Below are positions 62,321 to 64,000 of a DNA stretch of 64,000 bases, piece after piece. The stretch covers positions 1,765,001-1,829,000 of the forward strand of contig NC_007776.1 in assembly GCF_000013225.1 (NCBI RefSeq), read 5' to 3'. How positions within the stretch are numbered: position 1 is the first letter of the stretch; the number at the start of each line of letters is the position of its first letter. A program made the position numbers and the translations under genes. The notes beneath the pieces were generated by a model, which searched no databases, was not told the DNA's origin, and was given only the letters and a program-made list of their open reading frames with translations. Origin of the DNA: Synechococcus sp. JA-2-3B'a(2-13). GTDB taxonomy: Bacteria; Cyanobacteriota; Cyanobacteriia; Thermostichales; Thermostichaceae.

Positions 62321-63232
62321 ATGTATCGCTCTCCCTTCCCCTTCCTGGGCCTGCCTGAGCCGGATCCGGAGATGGCCCAAGCAATTCTCCTGCCCGTCCC
62401 CTACGAGGCCACCACCTCCTATGGCAAAGGCACCGCCAAAGGCCCTCAGGCGCTGTTGCAGGCTTCTGCCTATGTGGAGATCTACGACGAGGTACGGGAT
62501 CGCCAGCCAGCTCTTCACCCCGACTTCTCGGAAGAGATCTCCCGCTACTGGACGGCCCCCCCGGTGGAGTTGGAAGGTCTGGGATCTTCCGCCCAGGAGC
62601 TGGCTATGGCCGAAATCCAGCGTCGCGCTGCCGAGTGGGTGAGACCGGGGCGGTTCCTGCTTTCCATTGGTGGGGAGCACTCCATCAGCGGGCCCCTGAT
62701 TGCTGCCCACCTGGCCCATTATCCGGAGCTGCACGTCCTGCAAATCGATGCCCACTGCGACCTGAGAGATAGCTACGAGGGATCCCGCTATTCCCATGCT
62801 TCTGCCATGGCCCGCGTGGTGGAGCAAGTGGGCAGCCGCCTCACCCAAGTGGGGATCCGCTCCATCTGCGCCGAAGACCGCCAGGCCATTCGCGAGCGCC
62901 GTCTGCACACCTTTTTTGCCCACAGCTTGCACACCAAGCCAGCCCAGGAGTGGATCCCAGAGGTGATCGCCACCTTGGGCCCCCAGGTTTACCTGACGGT
63001 GGATGTGGATGGGCTGGATCCCGCTGTGGTGCCGGCCACCGGTACCCCCGAACCCGGCGGCTTGGGCTGGTGGGAGACGGTGGAGCTGATCCGGGCGCTA
63101 GGACAGCAACGGCAAATTGTCGGCGCCGATGTGGTCGAGCTGTCGGTCACGGGGGAACGGGAAACCGATCGCCGCAGCGCCTTCACGGTCGCCAAACTGG
63201 CCTATCAGATCTTGGCTGCGGCCTTGGGTTAA
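62321..63232 (+). CDS. speB: Agmatinase-family ureohydrolase
   Basis: A 303-residue manganese enzyme that releases urea from agmatine or a related guanidino compound. Metal-binding motifs are GGEHSISG (about residue 118), IDAHCDLRDSY (about 143) and DVDGLDPAVVPATGTPEPGG (about 229). The usual DAHTD is DAHCD here. ATG 62321 (MYRSPFPFLG) is preferred over an upstream TTG. Exact substrate is not settled by sequence: relatives include agmatinases and guanidine hydrolases. Confidence 0.88.
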   Translation: MYRSPFPFLGLPEPDPEMAQAILLPVPYEATTSYGKGTAKGPQALLQASAYVEIYDEVRDRQPALHPDFSEEISRYWTAPPVELEGLGSSAQELAMAEIQRRAAEWVRPGRFLLSIGGEHSISGPLIAAHLAHYPELHVLQIDAHCDLRDSYEGSRYSHASAMARVVEQVGSRLTQVGIRSICAEDRQAIRERRLHTFFAHSLHTKPAQEWIPEVIATLGPQVYLTVDVDGLDPAVVPATGTPEPGGLGWWETVELIRALGQQRQIVGADVVELSVTGERETDRRSAFTVAKLAYQILAAALG

Positions 63233-63304
63233 GCTCAAGAAGAGCTTGGCCGGCCATCCCCGGGGCACCTGTTCGAGTTCTTTAGGTTTTTGGGTAACAC
63301 ACCT

Positions 63305-64000
63305 GTGAAATCGGCCCACCCCCGTCGTCCTGCTTTTGAACTTCCCGCTTTGTCCTGGATTCCCTTGGTGGGTGGGGCATTGCTGCTGATCCTCTTGGCC
63401 ACCTTGCTGCAGTGCTTGGTGGTGGTGCCTGCCGGCACACGGGCCGTGGTGTTCAACTCCCTGACGGGGCTGAAGCCGCAGCCGCTGGGAGAAGGGCTGC
63501 ACCTCCTGCTGCCGCTGGTGGAAACGCCTATCTTCTACGACGTGCGCACCCAAACCTACACTATGGCCTCTCAACGCTCCGAAAACCAGGGGGATGATGC
63601 GTTGAAAGTGCTCAGCGCCGACGGCCAGCAGATCTCCCTCGATGTCTCGGTGCGCTTTCGCTTGGATCCCGACCAAGTGGCCCACCTGCACCAGACCATT
63701 GGCCCTTCCTACGTGGACAAAGTGATTCGCCCAGAGGTGCGGACGGTGGTGCGCAATGAACTGGCTTTGCACCGCGCCATCGCCGTTTTCTCGGAAGAAC
63801 GCGAGCAGATCCAGGAAAATGTGGAGCGGCAGCTCTCCAGCATTTTTGCTGAGAATGACCTGATCTTGCAAAACGTGCTGCTGCGCAATGTCCGCTTCTC
63901 CGACCAATTCCAAACGGCCATCGAGCAAAAGCAAATTGCCGAGCAAGAGAAAGAGCGGGAACGCTTCCTCGTGGAAAAAGCAGAGCTGGAAAAACAACGA
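63305..64000 (+). CDS. Prohibitin/SPFH-family membrane protein (3' partial)
   Basis: The frame is open to the end of the window, giving at least 232 residues. A signal-anchor (PLVGGALLLILLATLLQCLV, about residues 20-39) is followed by an SPFH domain (VPAGTRAVVFNSLTG, SADGQQISLDVSVRFRLDP) and the beginning of a charged coiled coil (IEQKQIAEQEKERERF). Such proteins form large membrane rings that scaffold proteases and quality control. The start is uncertain: GTG 63305 or TTG 63290. Confidence 0.87.
   Translation, partial: MKSAHPRRPAFELPALSWIPLVGGALLLILLATLLQCLVVVPAGTRAVVFNSLTGLKPQPLGEGLHLLLPLVETPIFYDVRTQTYTMASQRSENQGDDALKVLSADGQQISLDVSVRFRLDPDQVAHLHQTIGPSYVDKVIRPEVRTVVRNELALHRAIAVFSEEREQIQENVERQLSSIFAENDLILQNVLLRNVRFSDQFQTAIEQKQIAEQEKERERFLVEKAELEKQR

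Overview
This window is cyanobacterial chromosome. It is GC-rich and holds photosystem II psbD, the carotenoid genes pds/crtP and crtB, glycogen synthase, Calvin-cycle pgk and gap2, and genes otherwise known from plastids (ycf46, ycf35, ycf65/PSRP3, ycf23). The 8-mer GGGATCCC is hugely over-represented outside two blocks, as HIP1 is in other cyanobacteria. From memory, this gene content and the GGGATCCC habit resemble the hot-spring Synechococcus JA-3-3Ab / JA-2-3B'a lineage; I could not confirm this by alignment.

Layout. 1-9.4 kb: an ABC exporter cut by the window edge, a small RHH/zinc-ribbon gene, ycf46-ycf35, pgk, a carotenoid pair (pds, crtB) and an ABC-2 permease. 9.4-22.9 kb: a minus-strand defence module, SNF2 helicase -> adenine methyltransferase -> DEAD/DEAH-DUF1998 helicase, resembling class 1 DISARM but without a separate drmC. 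A VapBC pair and IS scars lie inside it, and an inverted-repeat-flanked DUF559 nuclease element is inserted in frame in the methyltransferase. 22.9-33.4 kb: housekeeping genes (gap2, plsC, a thioredoxin-like ferredoxin, groEL under a CIRCE operator, ycf65) ending in tRNA-Ser(UGA).

33.7-47.8 kb: a second defence island directly downstream of the tRNA. It holds DUF499 ATPase, DUF3780 protein, DUF1156 DNA methyltransferase and a PLD-SNF2 helicase. Interspersed are a HEPN-MNT pair, an antitoxin with a beheaded RelE-like toxin, a DUF433/DUF5615 pair split by a TnpB element, and two Uma2-family genes. GGGATCCC nearly vanishes across this island (2 copies in about 14 kb by my reading, against roughly 1-2 per kb in the flanks), which argues for recent acquisition.

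47.9-64 kb: core genome again: HEAT and TPR proteins, rsmD, glgA, a lone psbD without psbC, aroK, ribE, an ABC-F ATPase, a PatA-type response regulator, rph, a second TnpB element sharing its ends with the first, ycf23, an agmatinase-family ureohydrolase and a prohibitin-family gene running off the window.

The two helicase-methyltransferase modules probably act as independent anti-phage or anti-plasmid systems: the methyltransferase would mark self DNA and the helicases/nucleases would act on unmodified DNA. The surrounding toxin-antitoxin genes, Uma2 nucleases and TnpB elements are typical companions in defence islands.
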